From assembly GCF_024158145.1 (NCBI RefSeq), contig NZ_JAMYXM010000001.1:744001-808000 (forward strand): a DNA stretch of 64,000 nt. The letters run 5' to 3'. This DNA comes from Notoacmeibacter sp. MSK16QG-6 (lineage in GTDB: Bacteria > Pseudomonadota > Alphaproteobacteria > Rhizobiales > Rhizobiaceae). Numbering within the stretch: the first letter of the stretch is position 1; each line of letters opens with the position of its first letter. Shown piece by piece: positions 57,301-64,000 of this stretch. A program made the translations under genes and the position numbers. The notes under the pieces are model-generated. The model ran no database searches. It was not told where the DNA came from and was given only the letters and a program-made list of their open reading frames with translations.

Positions 57301-57813
57301 GACATCTCCAAGATAGAGGGTGGCCATCAGGAGATGGAGTATGAGGCGCTCGGCCTCAATGAAGTTGTCGCGGAGGCGGTCGCCATGCTGCAGCCGCAAG
57401 CCAATGCCGAGCGGGTTATTATCCGCACCTCGTTCTATTCCGGCTTGCCCGACGTGGTGGCCGATCCCCGCTCGATCAAGCAGGTCGCGATCAACCTATT
57501 GACCAACGCCGTCAAGTTTACGGCAGCCGGCGGGCAGGTGATCGCATCGACAAGCAAGAACAGGGATGGCACGGTCGCGCTGCGTTTCCGCGATAGTGGT
57601 ATCGGGATGAGCGAAGAAGACATCTCGCAGGCGCTGAAGCCGTTTAAGCAGATTAGCACGCTGCGGCGGAGCCGCCGGGACGGCACCGGCCTCGGATTGC
57701 CACTCACAAAAGCGCTGGTCGAGGCAAACAAAGCGCGCTTCTCGATTGAAAGCCAGCCGAATATAGGCACGCTCGTCGAAGTCACCTTTCCACCAGGCCG
57801 TGTGTTGAACTGA
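54331..57813 (+). CDS. PdhS-like PAS sensor histidine kinase (PleC/DivJ homologue)
   Basis: This soluble 1160-residue kinase has no membrane helices. A PAS-like region lies at about 230-330, an acidic Glu/Asp/Pro-rich disordered stretch at 355-645, PAS domains at about 650-710 and 790-910, and a HisKA domain with SHEVRTPLNAIIGFSEL (His at about 940). The ATPase has NLLTNAVKFT, RDSGIGM and GTGLGLPL. The kinase core strongly resembles Brucella PdhS, which controls the DivK/PleD cell-cycle branch by phosphorylation. A length near 1000 and absence of membrane helices also fit. CckA or DivL are unlikely. ATG 54331 is preceded by AGGA. Confidence 0.8.
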   Translation: MRLYPFIDIATLPEVRESFSKGDALAVLSEDATGILWVNGPGASFFGSKAIEDWIGEAAPLLPQARRQLLAGAGKSAPRPLLLRTDRGVAQRQIAVKARQIALPDGSQGVLIIAPGDGEQGALSGFSDDKAVAALLDETGARIVGDKRLDEIDPSPEDLLVMRSRLDREGAASVKQRIQTAEGLVPAALGDLGGEPKRFILFMFLEPVADTQMAEAEPVDSEQSALRFIWETDAEGRFTIISEPFKQIAGMTAAVEQRAFAEVMARLGLDPDKRLSSLMDRQETWSGRTVSWPIAGTAEAIPTDLAALPLYDRERRFLGYRGYGVAHLNEIAPDATGRGLMFAEGWPDQSEQIADSEPPISTGKHTEEISASDVLFEPPALTPSPLRRRTDRPDTRRTRKALTDAETLAFQSIGERLREDSESGAGSTDIEEVNPTDTVAGDIPSSPATSEEGDVSALPDNARTAEFVDAVSEPSSKAVRDDQPEGLDDENARLAIESMGWRRSNKPAPALAARLAALPNRRSQENEAEEIDHGISLQAPQEPLQEGVTGEPDKPDPSDTELEPQRIPDQVESVSDELAESDSSGWSTGGVLGEPEQADDEAVDALDGGITEYADPERSRDDANEDEPNEVAEDRETAIEAPSVPRSTHLTPSALAFLPLPSLVLDRGRIAYASRALLDLTGYHDVAAMESAGGFASLFGEHESSVDERLEGPPLRIVKADGSIAPVNAQMQAIGWNGASALLFAFSSAEIEDAAAQPQPIAVSEDGDTNAGLLSEADAANRAEELAEPLRQHVNELTAILDTATDGVVILTPEGDVRSVNRSGEALFGEDSEALQNRPFRQLFAYESRLTIDSYLASLRESEMASVLNDGREVIGKEKGGGFIPLFITLGKLPADSGYCVVLRDITPWKRVENELRQARRAAEDASAQKTEFLARVSHEVRTPLNAIIGFSELMISERFGPVGNPRYRDYLRDIQKSGNHVLDLVNDLLDISKIEGGHQEMEYEALGLNEVVAEAVAMLQPQANAERVIIRTSFYSGLPDVVADPRSIKQVAINLLTNAVKFTAAGGQVIASTSKNRDGTVALRFRDSGIGMSEEDISQALKPFKQISTLRRSRRDGTGLGLPLTKALVEANKARFSIESQPNIGTLVEVTFPPGRVLN

Positions 57814-57828
57814 ATATTTCCCCAAAAA

Positions 57829-57841
57829 TGGAATCGTTCCA
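57829..57841 (+). promoter_or_regulatory. candidate Irr-type iron-control element upstream of futA
   Basis: TGGAA-TCG-TTCCA is a perfect palindrome 105 bp before futA. Its layout is that of the rhizobial ICE motif (TTTAGAA-N3-TTCTAAA) with a matched A-to-G/T-to-C change in each arm and weaker flanks. Irr would be the natural regulator of an iron importer, but the match is partial. Confidence 0.4.
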
Positions 57842-57945
57842 GTCAAGCGCCGTTATCCTTGACCCTGAGCATCGACTTTAAGAGAAGGCGTCATGGCTTC
57901 CCGCCGTGCCAAATTCGATGTCGTTTGCGTCGTCAGGAGTTTACA

Positions 57946-58995
57946 ATGATTTCATCTGCCGCGCGGCTGGCTGCCGCTGCCACGCTCATGCTCTCGTCCG
58001 CTGCAATGGGCGCTGCTCATGCCGCAGACGGCGAGACGGTCAATATCTACAGCTACCGCCAGCCGGACCTGATCAAGCCGGTTCTCGACGCCTTCACGGA
58101 AGAGACCGGCATCGACACGCAGGTTCTCTTCATCAATAAGGGACTGGAAGAGCGTGTGCAGGCCGAGGGCGAAAATTCGCCGGTCGATCTCATTCTGTCG
58201 ACCGATATTTCGCGATTGGTCAACGCCAAGGATATGGGCATCACCCAGCCTGTCGACAGCGAAGATCTGGCCAATTCCATTCCCGACGAATATCGCGATG
58301 AAGACGGCAACTGGTTCGGCCTGACCCGTCGCGGCCGCGTAATCTATGCCAGCCGCGACCGCGTCGAAGCCGACGAGATGGATTACGCCGATCTGGCCGA
58401 CGAGGCCAATCGTGGCCGGGTATGTATTCGCGACGGTCAGCACTCCTATAATCTTGGTTTGTTCGGCAGCCTGATCGCTCGCTGGGGCGAAGAAAAAACC
58501 GAGCAGTGGATGGAGGGACTGCGTGACAATCTGGCGCGGCGGCCCGATGGGAACGACCGTGCCCAGGCCCAAGGCATCTATTCGGGCGAATGCGATCTGG
58601 CGCTCGGCAATACCTATTATGTCGGCCTGATGCAGACGAATGAGAAAGAACCTGAGCAGCAGGAATGGGCCAAGGCCATCAAGGTCATCTTCCCGACCAT
58701 CGGCGAACACGGCACCCATGTGAACATTTCCGGCATGGCGCTGGCCCGTCATGCCCCTCATCCTGATGCCGCCAAAAAGCTGATGGCGTTTCTGGCCTCG
58801 GATGAGGCGCAGAAAATCTATGCCGGGCAGGTCTTCGAGTATCCCGTCAAGGCGGATGTGCCGGCTTCCGACATCGTCAAGGCTTTCGGCGAACTCGATG
58901 CTGACGATCTGCCGCTTTCGGAAGTCGCCTCTCACCGCAAGGCTGCATCGGAAATGGTGGACCGGGTCGGCCTCAATCAAGGACCGACCAACTGA
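57946..58995 (+). CDS. Fe(3+) ABC transporter substrate-binding protein FutA/AfuA
   Basis: From ATG 57946, with CAGGAG upstream, the product is 349 residues with a signal peptide (residues 1-26, cleaved after AHA). The mature part starts VNIYSYRQ and has LILSTDISRLV and NTYYVGLM, where paired tyrosines coordinate ferric iron in FutA/FbpA/AfuA proteins. It captures Fe(3+) in the periplasm and delivers it to the permease encoded next. A longer frame from 57859 lacks an export signal at its start and is rejected. Confidence 0.92.
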   Translation: MISSAARLAAAATLMLSSAAMGAAHAADGETVNIYSYRQPDLIKPVLDAFTEETGIDTQVLFINKGLEERVQAEGENSPVDLILSTDISRLVNAKDMGITQPVDSEDLANSIPDEYRDEDGNWFGLTRRGRVIYASRDRVEADEMDYADLADEANRGRVCIRDGQHSYNLGLFGSLIARWGEEKTEQWMEGLRDNLARRPDGNDRAQAQGIYSGECDLALGNTYYVGLMQTNEKEPEQQEWAKAIKVIFPTIGEHGTHVNISGMALARHAPHPDAAKKLMAFLASDEAQKIYAGQVFEYPVKADVPASDIVKAFGELDADDLPLSEVASHRKAASEMVDRVGLNQGPTN

Positions 58996-59019
58996 TCGGC
59001 TATACTGATAGCCGCAATA

Positions 59020-59068
59020 GCGAACGCATCGGTTATGCCCCTTTACCGATGCGTTCGCGCCTTCTTTT
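59020..59068 (+). promoter_or_regulatory. intercistronic hairpin between futA and futB (attenuator or mRNA stabiliser)
   Basis: GCGAACGCATCGGT (59020-59033) and ACCGATGCGTTCGC (59045-59058) form a perfect 14-bp stem with an 11-base loop, followed by CCTTCTTTT. It lies 12-61 bp upstream of futB. It resembles a partial terminator, so much of the futA message could end here, giving more binding protein than permease. Confidence 0.75.
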
Positions 59069-59080
59069 CGGGGAAGGCTG

Positions 59081-60784
59081 ATGGAAGCGCTTCTGTCTGA
59101 ATGGCGTCTCCGCATCCAGCCGCGGCGCTCTCAAACTATAAGAATTACAAGCAAGCGTCCGCTTTTCGCGGTGGGCATCATCGCAGCCCTTGCACTGCTT
59201 CCGATCGTGACCGTCATCGGCATCGCCTTACTCGGCGAAACGGATCCGGCGCAATGGCGGCATCTGACGCAAGCCGTGCTGCCAAATGCACTCGGCACGA
59301 CATTATGGCTCCTCCTGCTCGTCGGTTTCGGCACAACGGTTATCGGTGTCGGCACGGCCTGGCTTATCGCGACATACGAGTTCCCCGGACGTCGTTTTTT
59401 CGCATGGATGCTGGTACTGCCTATTGCCGTGCCGCCTTATCTGGCCGCCTACGCCTTTGCGGAGTTTCTCACCTATACTGGCCCGGTGCAGGGCGCTCTG
59501 CGTGCGGTGTTCGGCTGGCAGAGCGCGCGCGATTACTGGTTCCCCGATATACGTTCGACGCCCGGGGCGGCCCTGGTCATGGGCGTTGTTCTGTATCCCT
59601 ATCTCTACCTCGCGGCGCGGGTCATCTTTCTGATGCAAGGGCGCAATATCGCCGACGTTGCCAGAACCCTCGGCGCTGGAACGGGTAAGGTGTTCGGCCG
59701 CGTTATGCTGCCCACCGCGCGGCCAGCCATCGTTGCCGGCCTCGCCCTTGTCATGATGGAAACACTCAACGACATCGGCGCTGTCGAACATCTGGGCGTG
59801 CGCACTCTCACCTTCGCCATTTACGATACCTGGTTATCGCGGGGCAGCCTAGCAGGCGCCGCGCAACTGGCCGCCGTGATGATGACGATTATCTTTTCAC
59901 TTGTCCTCGCTGAGAACTGGGCACGACGACGCCAGATCTTCCATGGCAGCCGCGCGACCCAAATGATGAGCCGGCCCGTACGGCAGCTTCCCTCATTTGG
60001 CCCAAAGCTGGCTATGAGCGCCGCCTGCGCCCTGCCTATTCTCTTCGGCTTCGGCATTCCGGTCGCGGTCCTCGGCCGCTATGCTTTCAATCGCTCGGAG
60101 CAGTTCACCAGCCCGGCGCTCATGGACGCTCTTGGCAATTCGATTCTTCTTGGCGCAGTTGTCGCAGCGGTCACGGTCATGCTTGCTTTCACCATGCTGG
60201 CCGCCGGTCGTCTCGAAAGGTCGCGGCTGCTCGGCTCGCTTTCGAGGCTGTCGACGCTCGGATACGCGATGCCCGGAACTATACTGGGCCTCGGACTTCT
60301 TTTTGCCCTGACCACGTTCGACAATTCTCTGGACCGCTTTCTCCGCGCCAATTTCAACATATCCACAGGACTGCTTCTCTCAGGCTCCGCCATCGCGGTC
60401 GGCTATGCCTGTACGGCCCGGTTTCTTGCACTCGCCGACGCAAATCTGCGCGCCGGAATGCAAAAACTTCCGCCCCATATCGACCACGCCGCCCGCTCGC
60501 TCGGCGCCGGTTCCGGCCGGTCTCTCTTCAAAATCCTGCTGCCGCTACTGAAGCCCGCTCTTGGAACGGCTTATATTCTGGTCTTCGTCGATACGGTAAA
60601 GGAGTTGTCGGCGACCATTCTGCTGCGGCCGTTCGGCTTCAACACGCTGGCGACGCATGTATACGAAAACGCCTCCCGCGGAGCGGTGGAGGATGGCGCT
60701 GCCGCAGCAATCCTTATCCTTTTCCTTGCCATGATACCGGTGCTGTTGCTGTCCTACTCGCTTCGACGGGACAAGCCTGTCTGA
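59081..60784 (+). CDS. Fe(3+) ABC transporter permease FutB/AfuB
   Basis: The 567-residue permease has about twelve transmembrane helices in two homologous halves, the fused form known from FbpB/AfuB/FutB. Each half has an EAA-type loop: GRNIADVARTLGAGTGKVFGRVMLP (about 186-210) and DHAARSLGAGSGRSLFKILLP (about 467-487), which dock the ATPase. It moves Fe(3+) across the inner membrane together with FutA. No ATP-binding subunit gene follows; transcription of this strand meets the candidate small-RNA region. Confidence 0.92.
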   Translation: MEALLSEWRLRIQPRRSQTIRITSKRPLFAVGIIAALALLPIVTVIGIALLGETDPAQWRHLTQAVLPNALGTTLWLLLLVGFGTTVIGVGTAWLIATYEFPGRRFFAWMLVLPIAVPPYLAAYAFAEFLTYTGPVQGALRAVFGWQSARDYWFPDIRSTPGAALVMGVVLYPYLYLAARVIFLMQGRNIADVARTLGAGTGKVFGRVMLPTARPAIVAGLALVMMETLNDIGAVEHLGVRTLTFAIYDTWLSRGSLAGAAQLAAVMMTIIFSLVLAENWARRRQIFHGSRATQMMSRPVRQLPSFGPKLAMSAACALPILFGFGIPVAVLGRYAFNRSEQFTSPALMDALGNSILLGAVVAAVTVMLAFTMLAAGRLERSRLLGSLSRLSTLGYAMPGTILGLGLLFALTTFDNSLDRFLRANFNISTGLLLSGSAIAVGYACTARFLALADANLRAGMQKLPPHIDHAARSLGAGSGRSLFKILLPLLKPALGTAYILVFVDTVKELSATILLRPFGFNTLATHVYENASRGAVEDGAAAAILILFLAMIPVLLLSYSLRRDKPV

Positions 60785-60807
60785 ATGATCTTCGGAACTC
60801 GCCTGAC

Positions 60808-60935
60808 AAAAAAAGCCCCAACCTTGAAGGCTGGGGCCAATGTGTGCGAACCAAAACGTCAGAGAGCCTGAAAACTGTTTTCAGGGGGCGGAGATATGCC
60901 TCTGAACGATAGGCATCTTCGTCCTACACATACTA
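60808..60935 (-). ncRNA. candidate trans-acting small RNA with three hairpins
   Basis: Reading leftwards from about 60935, the minus strand shows hairpin 1 (ATGCCT / AGGCAT, 60916-60896, nine-base loop), hairpin 2 (CCTGAAAA / TTTTCAGG, 60885-60867, CAG loop) and hairpin 3 (GCCCCAGCC-type stem paired with GGTTGGGGC, 60837-60815), the last directly followed by seven T. The T-tract is on the minus strand only, so it cannot be a terminator for futB. This layout, about 130 bases, is that of a bacterial trans-acting sRNA. A TAGTAT at 60935-60930 might be a -10, but no clear -35 is present. I do not recognise a known family. Confidence 0.6.
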
Positions 60936-60960
60936 ATGAAAGCTTGCCCACGCATCTAAA

Positions 60961-61000
60961 AATTTACCATTGGCTAGGAACCGTAATCCTAAGGTAAATT
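60961..61000. repeat. interrupted palindrome between the sRNA candidate and the AsmA-like gene
   Basis: Outer arms AATTTACC (60961-60968) and GGTAAATT (60993-61000) are perfect, and inner arms TAGGA (60975-60979) and TCCTA (60987-60991) add a second stem. It lies between divergent genes, so it may be an operator controlling either one. Confidence 0.5.
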
Positions 61001-61084
61001 TCGTTACAAGGTTTTCTTAACCATGATGACCGGGCGATTGTCCGGCACGGCGCAAAACGACACTCGATTGGCTAAAGCAACACT

Positions 61085-62911
61085 ATGCATCGCCGTATCC
61101 GCACCGCCGGCATCATTGTAGCTTCGATCATTCTGGCGATCGTCGTTCTGCTTCCGGCGCTTTCCTATATCGGCTCTCAACTGGTGCTGCGCGAACGGAT
61201 CGTTTCGTCTCTCTCGCGATGGACCGGGCAGCCGATTCAAATCGGGCGCAATCTTTCCGTGGGCTATTTCCCAAGGCTCTCGGCCGAGATTAACGATCTG
61301 CGCATAGGCGCATCTTCGTCCGCCGGCGAGGCGCCGCTCAGGGTTCGACAGGCGACCTTGCAATTGTCGCTTATCGATGCCCTTTTCGGCGAGGCCAACC
61401 TTTCTTCGGTGGTGCTGATCGGTCCGGAGCTGCGTATCCCGTCCGCCGACACGGCGGATCAAGGACCGGCGATCCTGGACAATATCGTCAGGCGCTGGAT
61501 CGGCACGCAGTCCGCACCCGCGCCCCGTGGTCCGGCCTATCTTGAAATCCGCGATGGTCGCGTGGTCTCGCAGTCGAGCGACGGCCCGCCTCTTGCCGCC
61601 AACATCCAGGGGCGTCTGACAGGGTTGGACGCGGACAAGGCGCTTCGTTTCGAAGGCGGCGCAAACTGGCGTTCGCTGCCGATCAGCGGATCGCTGGAGA
61701 TCGAGCGACTTCGCGATCTTGCCAAGATCCAACCAACGGCCGTCTCGGCAAGCATTCGCTCAAGGCTTGGTTCCTTCACTTTCGATGGGCAGTTCGATCC
61801 ACGCCACCGCAACTGGCTCCGGGCGCTGACTGGCGATTTCACCTTTTCCTCCGAGCGCCTGGCGCAATTCGACCAATTGGTTGGGGTTGGCATGCCGGTC
61901 GTGCTGCCGGGAACGCTTTCGATGAAAGGAACGATCGGCCAGGACGATAGCCGCGCCAATCTGACGCTGGAAAATCTTTCTCTCGATGAACATACCGGCA
62001 CCGGAACAATCGGATTTTCGCCAAGGAGCCAAAACTCTCCCGCGGCGCTTTCGGCAACGCTCGGTTTCCAGACCCTCGACCTTATGTCGCTTGTCCAGCG
62101 TATCGACTCCGGAGATAGCAGCGAGCGGCGGAGCCGCCTTCGCCCCTCGGCGCAAAACTCAGATCGGAGCCGTGCTCACAACCGCATCTCCATTGATCTG
62201 CGCCTCTCCGCTGACGAAGCCAGCTATGGTGAGGTCAGACTGACCGATCTGGCGGTCAGCGGGCGGTTCGGCGCAGATGAAAGCGTCCTCGACATCAACA
62301 ATGCGCAGTTGCTCGGCGGAACACTGCAAGGGAATTGGCGCAAAGATCGGCTGGCAAGCGAAAAACAAAGTCGTCTCGAACTCCATTTTTCCGAGATTTC
62401 AGGATCGCAATTATCTGATGGACTTGGCCTTCCAGGCGTTCTTCCCAGCGGCGTGGCCACCATCGACCTGACACTGGCCGGAGCATCGTCCCTCAACCGC
62501 CTGCTCCTTCGCGGCCAGGGACAATTCAAGGCGCAATTCGATAGCGGCGAGATTGCGGGGCTCGATCTTGCACCGATTATCGATGAAGAACTGGGAGGCG
62601 GCTTTTTCAGCCTTTCGCGTCTTGCCGGAAGCGGTCTCGATTATGATGAAGCCAGTTTTGAAGGCGCCGTTCAGCGTGGCATTGCTCGCCTCGATACAGG
62701 CCTGATCCGAACCGGACGATACCGGATCGAGTTGAATGGGCGCGTGCCCTATGCCAGCAACAGTCTGGCGCTTTCGGGCCGACTGCTCGCCGCACCCTCA
62801 CCCGGCCTGACCGGAACGGTGCCCAAGGATGCGCAACCGCGTGTTCTAAGCCGCTTCTTCGTCGGCGGATCGTTCTCCGACCCGTTTCTCACCACCACGC
62901 GGGACCGGTAA
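61085..62911 (+). CDS. AsmA family protein
   Basis: The 608-residue protein has one N-terminal helix (residues 8-28) and then a long beta-rich region typical of AsmA-like proteins, which link the inner and outer membranes and help move phospholipids or assemble outer-membrane proteins. The start has the AsmA_N pattern VGYFPRLSAEINDLRIG, and the C-terminal AsmA_2 region has GQGQFKAQFDSGEIAGLDL. Its exact partner is unknown. The start ATG 61085 is divergent from the sRNA candidate. Confidence 0.85.
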   Translation: MHRRIRTAGIIVASIILAIVVLLPALSYIGSQLVLRERIVSSLSRWTGQPIQIGRNLSVGYFPRLSAEINDLRIGASSSAGEAPLRVRQATLQLSLIDALFGEANLSSVVLIGPELRIPSADTADQGPAILDNIVRRWIGTQSAPAPRGPAYLEIRDGRVVSQSSDGPPLAANIQGRLTGLDADKALRFEGGANWRSLPISGSLEIERLRDLAKIQPTAVSASIRSRLGSFTFDGQFDPRHRNWLRALTGDFTFSSERLAQFDQLVGVGMPVVLPGTLSMKGTIGQDDSRANLTLENLSLDEHTGTGTIGFSPRSQNSPAALSATLGFQTLDLMSLVQRIDSGDSSERRSRLRPSAQNSDRSRAHNRISIDLRLSADEASYGEVRLTDLAVSGRFGADESVLDINNAQLLGGTLQGNWRKDRLASEKQSRLELHFSEISGSQLSDGLGLPGVLPSGVATIDLTLAGASSLNRLLLRGQGQFKAQFDSGEIAGLDLAPIIDEELGGGFFSLSRLAGSGLDYDEASFEGAVQRGIARLDTGLIRTGRYRIELNGRVPYASNSLALSGRLLAAPSPGLTGTVPKDAQPRVLSRFFVGGSFSDPFLTTTRDR

Positions 62912-62918
62912 TTGCCTG

Positions 62919-64000
62919 TCACCGAAAGTCGAACGCGGAAAGCCCGGTGACCATTTCGTCCAAACCCAGCGGCCTCGTTATCGGCGGCTCGGCACGAGCA
63001 AGGCATGCCTGGCGTTCGCACAGTCTGCAGGCTGGGCCAATAGGCGTTGCCGGAACAAATGCCTCCTTCGTGCCGCCCGCCTCCACGCCAGGAAGCCCAT
63101 CACCGTAAACGATCTCATCCTTCTGACTCAAGTCGCAGCCAAGCAGAATCGCTGTGCGGCGGGGCCGTTCGGAAAACGAGCCCTGCGGCCCCTCCAGCGT
63201 TCGGCTGACCGTCAGAAAGGCGGCGCTATCCGGCATCTCCACCGCCTCGACAAACAGTTGGCCAGGCTGAGTGAACGCCGCGTGGATCGCCAGTTTCGGA
63301 CAGTGCCCCCCGAAACGCTGTTGCGGGAACCCTGTCGCACCGGCACGGCGGAATCTGTTTCCGGCATTGTCGATTTCCAGCATGAAAAATGGTACGCCCT
63401 CAGACCCTTCCCGCCGCAAGCTTGTCAGCCGATTGGCTACCTGTTCGAAACTGACGGAAAAGCGGCTCCGCAAAACATCTATGTCGTAGCGGACGCGACG
63501 CGCGGCCGTGAAAAATCTTTCATAGGGCATCATCAAAGCGTGGGCGGCGTAGCGCGCGAGTTCAAAGCGGGCAATGCGGCGCGCTTCTTCGGTCGCAAGC
63601 GGCAATGAGCCGATCTGGTCGGCGATCGGTTGCGCCAAAGCGATCATGGCGGCTTCCATTGCCACTTCGCGAAGTTGGTCGAAAGGCGAAAGCCGCTCGG
63701 AAATAAAGAGACGCTGGCTGTGGCGGTCGAAGCGACGGCGCCAGAGCGGCATTGTCGAAACGGGAAGTACCCTTACGGAAAGCCCCTGCTCGGCGCGGAA
63801 CCATTCCTTCAAAGCAGGCAGCAAGGCATCGCCTGGCGACAATGTCTCATAAAACGCTTCGGCGGCCTCTTCGATAGCCGGAAAATAATTCGGACGCGCC
63901 TCCAGTAGTTCCCGCACTTCATCGATGGGCATACGCTTGCCGGCCACTGCCGTCACGCGCCCTTCCTTGGCGAGGATGGACGACAGGTCGGAAAGCCTTT
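62919..64000 (-). CDS. short-chain fatty acyl-CoA regulator ScfR-like protein (5' end cut by window)
   Basis: The gene runs off the right edge; about 360 residues of the C-terminal part are present. It reads AVAGKRMPIDEVRELLEARPNYFPAIEEA at the left, then RRFDRHSQRLFISERLSPFDQLREVA and a central ImmA/IrrE-like region, ending with the Cys cluster CRLCERQAC and PLGLDEMVTGLSAFDF. These match the ScfR/RamB (DUF2083) family, which senses short-chain acyl-CoA and controls propionate or acetate use. An XRE helix-turn-helix domain should lie beyond the window. An internal GTG at 63956 is not the start. Confidence 0.85.
   Translation of the reverse strand, partial: RLSDLSSILAKEGRVTAVAGKRMPIDEVRELLEARPNYFPAIEEAAEAFYETLSPGDALLPALKEWFRAEQGLSVRVLPVSTMPLWRRRFDRHSQRLFISERLSPFDQLREVAMEAAMIALAQPIADQIGSLPLATEEARRIARFELARYAAHALMMPYERFFTAARRVRYDIDVLRSRFSVSFEQVANRLTSLRREGSEGVPFFMLEIDNAGNRFRRAGATGFPQQRFGGHCPKLAIHAAFTQPGQLFVEAVEMPDSAAFLTVSRTLEGPQGSFSERPRRTAILLGCDLSQKDEIVYGDGLPGVEAGGTKEAFVPATPIGPACRLCERQACLARAEPPITRPLGLDEMVTGLSAFDFR

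Noticed and set aside
60881-60955. A 24-codon minus-strand frame overlapping the sRNA candidate
   Set aside because: It has no ribosome-binding site, crosses a stable hairpin and has no recognisable features; a non-coding RNA is the better reading.
60977-61005. Possible plus-strand EcfG promoter GGAAC ... CGTT before the AsmA-like gene
   Set aside because: The spacing is 20 bases, outside the 16-17 required.
61017-61024. CtrA half-site TTAACCAT before the AsmA-like gene
   Set aside because: A single half-site is too weak to report as an operator.

Overview
The window is a gene-dense, G+C-rich stretch of an alphaproteobacterial chromosome, most likely from a marine or salt-adapted member of the Hyphomicrobiales (Rhizobiales). 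Supporting markers are DUF2093, DUF4170, BA14K and DUF3422 proteins, short-form HisG with HisZ, a PdhS-like kinase, a ScfR-like regulator, and a tRNA-His with A73 and no encoded G-1. Gene order (mutL / DUF2093 / lpxK / waaA / DUF4170 / inositol-phosphatase, and HAD / ribF / ileS) is also typical of that order. The glucosylglycerol pair suggests saline habitats. Genus is not claimed. Almost everything is core chromosome; no phage, IS element, CRISPR array or rRNA was seen.

Layout. 1-5.5 kb: end of mutL, then lipid A/Kdo genes (lpxK, waaA), a CysQ-like phosphatase and PmbA. 5.6-15 kb: a CPA2 antiporter, a patatin lipase, a paired M16 protease operon, rsmD with an RNA pseudouridine synthase, tadA and a lipoprotein. 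15-21 kb: ileS, an A+T-rich orphan gene, ribF and a HAD hydrolase. 20.8-24.3 kb: a degenerate EAL membrane protein, then groESL behind a CIRCE operator. 24.3-28.8 kb: chorismate mutase, DoxX and hisS-hisZ-hisG, with a low-G+C patch inside hisS. 28.9-33.5 kb: BA14K protein, tag, an L,D-transpeptidase and the ggpP-ggpS osmolyte operon. 33.7-43.2 kb: glcDEF with a divergent LysR gene, DUF3422, and lutABC, a block for oxidising 2-hydroxyacids. 43.2-48.4 kb: a 46-aa stress protein, rsmE, gshA, a DUF937-like protein and xseA. 48.4-54.1 kb: YhaN/YhaO (Rad50/Mre11-like), tRNA-His and a phasin. 54.3-64 kb: a PdhS-like kinase, the FutAB iron importer, a candidate small RNA, an AsmA-like protein and the 3' part of a ScfR-type regulator.

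The most interesting signals are regulatory. Two perfect general-stress (EcfG) promoters of form GGAAC-N16-CGTT lie before the 46-aa protein and the phasin. The phasin also has a second, sigma70-like promoter overlapped by TGCA-type palindromes that resemble PhaR sites. A minus-strand intergenic region at 60.8-60.9 kb holds three consecutive hairpins, the last followed by a T-tract, and looks like an undescribed small RNA. An Irr-like palindrome precedes futA. All functional calls rest on reading motifs in the sequence and remembered family features; no database search was run.
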